Shown one piece after another: positions 6,286-7,298 of a stretch of DNA of 7,298 bases. Positions within the stretch are counted from its first letter, which is position 1, and every line of letters starts with the position of its first letter. The notes under the pieces are model-generated. The model was not told the DNA's origin. It saw only the letters and a program-made list of their open reading frames with translations, and ran no database searches. This stretch comes from JANXSF01 sp043745195. GTDB lineage: Bacteria; Acidobacteriota; Terriglobia; Bryobacterales; Bryobacteraceae. The stretch is from positions 1 through 7,298 of the forward strand of contig JAYTTF010000098.1 in assembly GCA_043745195.1 (NCBI GenBank), read 5' to 3'. Position numbers and translations under genes: made by a program.

Positions 6286-6302
6286 GTTTTCGTCCCAAAA
6301 CT
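6286..6302 (-). repeat. Dyad-symmetric dispersed repeat, copy 1
   Basis: On the - strand AGTTTTGGGACGAAAAC, itself an inverted repeat (GTTTT/AAAAC around a 6-nt centre). It lies 27 nt after the stop of the ParE-type toxin. Copy 2 at 6897-6913 matches at 16 of 17 positions, and the similarity continues for about 7 more bases (CGC-ACC versus TGCGACC). Confidence 0.7.
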
Positions 6303-6329
6303 TACCCTTTACGTAAACGTGCGGTGCGG

Positions 6330-6605
6330 CTAAGAGCGCCAGTCCTGTGCGCCATGCCAGATGTGAAGAATTTCGGCAACATCGTCCTTAACCCGATACA
6401 CAATGACGTAGGGCGAGGCAACAAGTTCACGGGTAGCGGGTCTCTCTCCCTGTCTTCCTAAACCTGGAAAGGTTTCAAGCTGCGCGATGCGATCAAGCAT
6501 GGTCTGCGCAAGCGTCTGGGCTGCTTCAGGATTATCCTCTCGTACTCGGTTTATGAAACCTTCAAACTGGTCGGCGGCTTCGGTCGTCCAGCGAATCCGT
6601 GTCAA
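6330..6605 (-). CDS. Type II toxin, RelE/ParE family
   Basis: A small basic/aromatic toxin of the RelE/ParE superfamily, 91 residues. Members either cleave mRNA at the ribosome (RelE) or poison gyrase (ParE); which applies here cannot be read from the sequence. Features: two N-terminal helices, the FPGLGRQGERPATREL segment (46-61), and the beta-strand core SPYVIVYRVKDD with ILHIWHGAQDW (79-89), a typical ParE ending. The start is a TTG whose last bases overlap the antitoxin TGA (TTGA, 4 nt), so it must be translated by coupling from the antitoxin; no in-frame ATG lies upstream. The length is normal, and no residues are obviously missing. Confidence 0.88.
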   Translation of the reverse strand: MTRIRWTTEAADQFEGFINRVREDNPEAAQTLAQTMLDRIAQLETFPGLGRQGERPATRELVASPYVIVYRVKDDVAEILHIWHGAQDWRS

Positions 6606-6823
6606 CGAAAAAGGCCGTTAATGCGTTCTACAACCTCAGCATGATCGATGAGGTCGCCACGGTCGGCGGCGACTATTCCCCGGTCCACGCCTTCTAGGAA
6701 CTGTGCCTGCCTGTGCAGCATACGGGAAATGGTTTCCGTCACCACTTGCGCGGCGGCTTTGCCTTGACTTGCGGCAAACTGATTTAGCTTGGCTTGCACA
6801 TCTGGTTCAAATTGCACTTCCAT
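6602..6823 (-). CDS. Antitoxin of the RelE/ParE module, ParD-like
   Basis: The 73-residue partner of the downstream toxin. The N-terminal half (MEVQFEPDVQAKLNQFAA through VVTETISRML) has the strand-helix-helix layout of a ribbon-helix-helix DNA-binding domain. The C-terminal half (FLEGVDRGIVAADRGDLIDH) is the toxin-binding tail, with the G-x-x-A-x-x-G pattern common in ParD-like antitoxins. The ATG at 6823 was chosen because AGGAG lies 9 nt upstream; a TTG at 6850 would add nine residues, but it falls inside the putative operator. Its stop overlaps the toxin start by 4 nt. It probably represses its own promoter. Confidence 0.85.
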   Translation of the reverse strand: MEVQFEPDVQAKLNQFAASQGKAAAQVVTETISRMLHRQAQFLEGVDRGIVAADRGDLIDHAEVVERINGLFR

Positions 6824-6847
6824 TAATTTGTTCTCCTGCTTATCTTT

Positions 6848-6889
6848 CAAGCCTAGCGGATATAGGGCTTGCTGTCACGTTTGTATCAA
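6848..6889 (-). promoter_or_regulatory. Predicted promoter and operator of the toxin-antitoxin pair
   Basis: On the - strand, TTGATA (6884-6889) is a good -35 box; CTATAT or TATATC (about 6859-6865) follows at 18-19 nt as a -10 box. The -10 sits in the 12-nt centre of a perfect 6-bp inverted repeat CAAGCC/GGCTTG (6848-6853 and 6866-6871). A ribbon-helix-helix antitoxin bound there would block RNA polymerase, the usual autoregulation of such modules. The spacing is slightly long. Confidence 0.45.
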
Positions 6890-6896
6890 GGTCGCA

Positions 6897-6913
6897 GTTT
6901 TCGTCCCGAAACT
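6897..6913 (-). repeat. Dyad-symmetric dispersed repeat, copy 2
   Basis: On the - strand AGTTTCGGGACGAAAAC, with flanking bases extending the dyad to CAGTTT/AAACTG. It lies 10 nt after the stop of the PIN-like toxin pseudogene and directly before the -35 box of the next toxin-antitoxin pair. It matches copy 1 at 16 of 17 positions. Confidence 0.7.
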
Positions 6914-6923
6914 GGAACATGAG

Positions 6924-7247
6924 TCAGGAAGACATATCCACTTCAACATAGCTGCCGGGAATCGCAGCGTTCACTGCTGCAACAACCAGAAGAACATGCT
7001 TCTTTAATTCCGACCATTATTGTTTGTCGAGAAGAACAACTGCAATCTTGCGGCCTATAAGGTTTTGCTGGTACCGCATGTTTTTGTCGGTTGTCAGTAA
7101 AATGTCAAACCCGGCGTCTTCGGCTGCGGCAAGTAGATCACCATTCCGCAGCCGATCCCATCCTTCCTGTGCGGCGGTCCGAACAGTGTGACCTTCCAGT
7201 TACGGGCGTAAGGGTACAGGGGTTGCCTGATCGAATAGAACCAGCAT
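6924..7247 (-). pseudogene. PIN-like (DUF5615-type) toxin with two in-frame stops
   Basis: A 107-codon frame that is continuous except for two TAA codons, at codon 16 (7200-7202) and codon 77 (7017-7019). It reads MLVLFDQATPVPLRP, stop, then EGHTVRTAAQEGWDRL, LLTTDKNMRYQQNL and KIAVVLLDKQ, stop, then VAAVNAAIPGSYVEVDM to TGA. These are characteristic of the DUF5615 PIN-like proteins, putative nucleases found as toxins beside DUF433-type antitoxins: the N-terminal LFDQxTP with an acidic residue, and the TTDKNxRYQQNL core. The second TAA sits where a Gln (CAA) would fit; the first replaces a residue before LEGH. The start overlaps the upstream antitoxin stop as TAATG. No frameshift is present, so inactivation looks recent, or the stops are read through or are errors. 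Confidence 0.75.
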
Positions 7248-7298
7248 TACAGTGCGTAAGTTGGCGCTTTTTCCAGACTGCGAGCGGCGAAGTGGATT
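7247..7298 (-). CDS. Partial antitoxin upstream of the PIN-like toxin
   Basis: Only the last 16 codons are in the window (IHFAARSLEKAPTYAL, then TAA). The stop overlaps the toxin ATG by one base (TAATG), the standard coupling for such pairs. By position it should be the antitoxin, perhaps a DUF433-type winged-helix protein, whose C-termini often read LxxAAR. The fragment is too short to prove the family. Confidence 0.45.
   Translation of the reverse strand, partial: IHFAARSLEKAPTYAL

Noticed and set aside
6286..6302. The palindromic repeat as an integron attC site
   Set aside because: It lacks the RYYYAAC and GTTRRRY cores, and no integrase gene is in the window.

Overview
The window looks like a piece of an acidobacterial chromosome, most likely Bryobacterales/Solibacter-like. 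The main evidence is a decayed gene of the VWFA-related family, which is greatly expanded in Acidobacteriota, next to a conserved core block ffs-dnaX-ybaB-recR. The assignment rests on recognised families, not on a search.

Layout. (1) Positions 1-1181, + strand, are a decay zone. Two near-identical TAATTGTCG-type repeats at 52-91 resemble terminal binding sites of Tn7/Tn5053-type transposons. They are followed by an unrecognised small gene broken or shifted at a run of seven A (144-459), then by the 3' remnant of a VWFA-related gene with stops and frameshifts (about 470-1181). (2) Positions 1195-5300, - strand, are a compact, intact housekeeping operon: SRP small RNA (ffs), dnaX, ybaB, recR and an exported M20-family metallopeptidase. 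Gaps are 14, 5 and 3 nt, and recR overlaps the peptidase by 47 nt. The operon ends tail to tail with the VWFA remnant. (3) Positions 5301-5809 hold no convincing intact gene. They contain a possible GNAT acetyltransferase remnant on the + strand and a pair of tiny overlapping reading frames upstream of ffs. (4) Positions 5810-7298, - strand, are accessory: a zinc-ribbon/three-helix membrane protein, a complete ParE/RelE-type toxin with its ParD-like antitoxin, and a second toxin-antitoxin pair. The second pair is a partial antitoxin overlapping a DUF5615-like PIN toxin that carries two in-frame TAA codons.

How the parts work together. DnaX builds the clamp-loader complex, YbaB and RecR belong to nucleoid/recombinational repair, and the SRP RNA directs membrane targeting; this grouping is a known bacterial arrangement. 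The accessory side is two tandem toxin-antitoxin modules. Each is followed, just after the toxin reading frame, by a copy of the same 17-18 bp dyad-symmetric repeat (6286-6302 and 6897-6913), so they look like cassettes sharing an intergenic element.

No clearly new system is demonstrated. The best leads are the shared palindromic repeat behind each toxin, the transposon-end-like repeats at the left edge, and the doubly interrupted PIN-like toxin.
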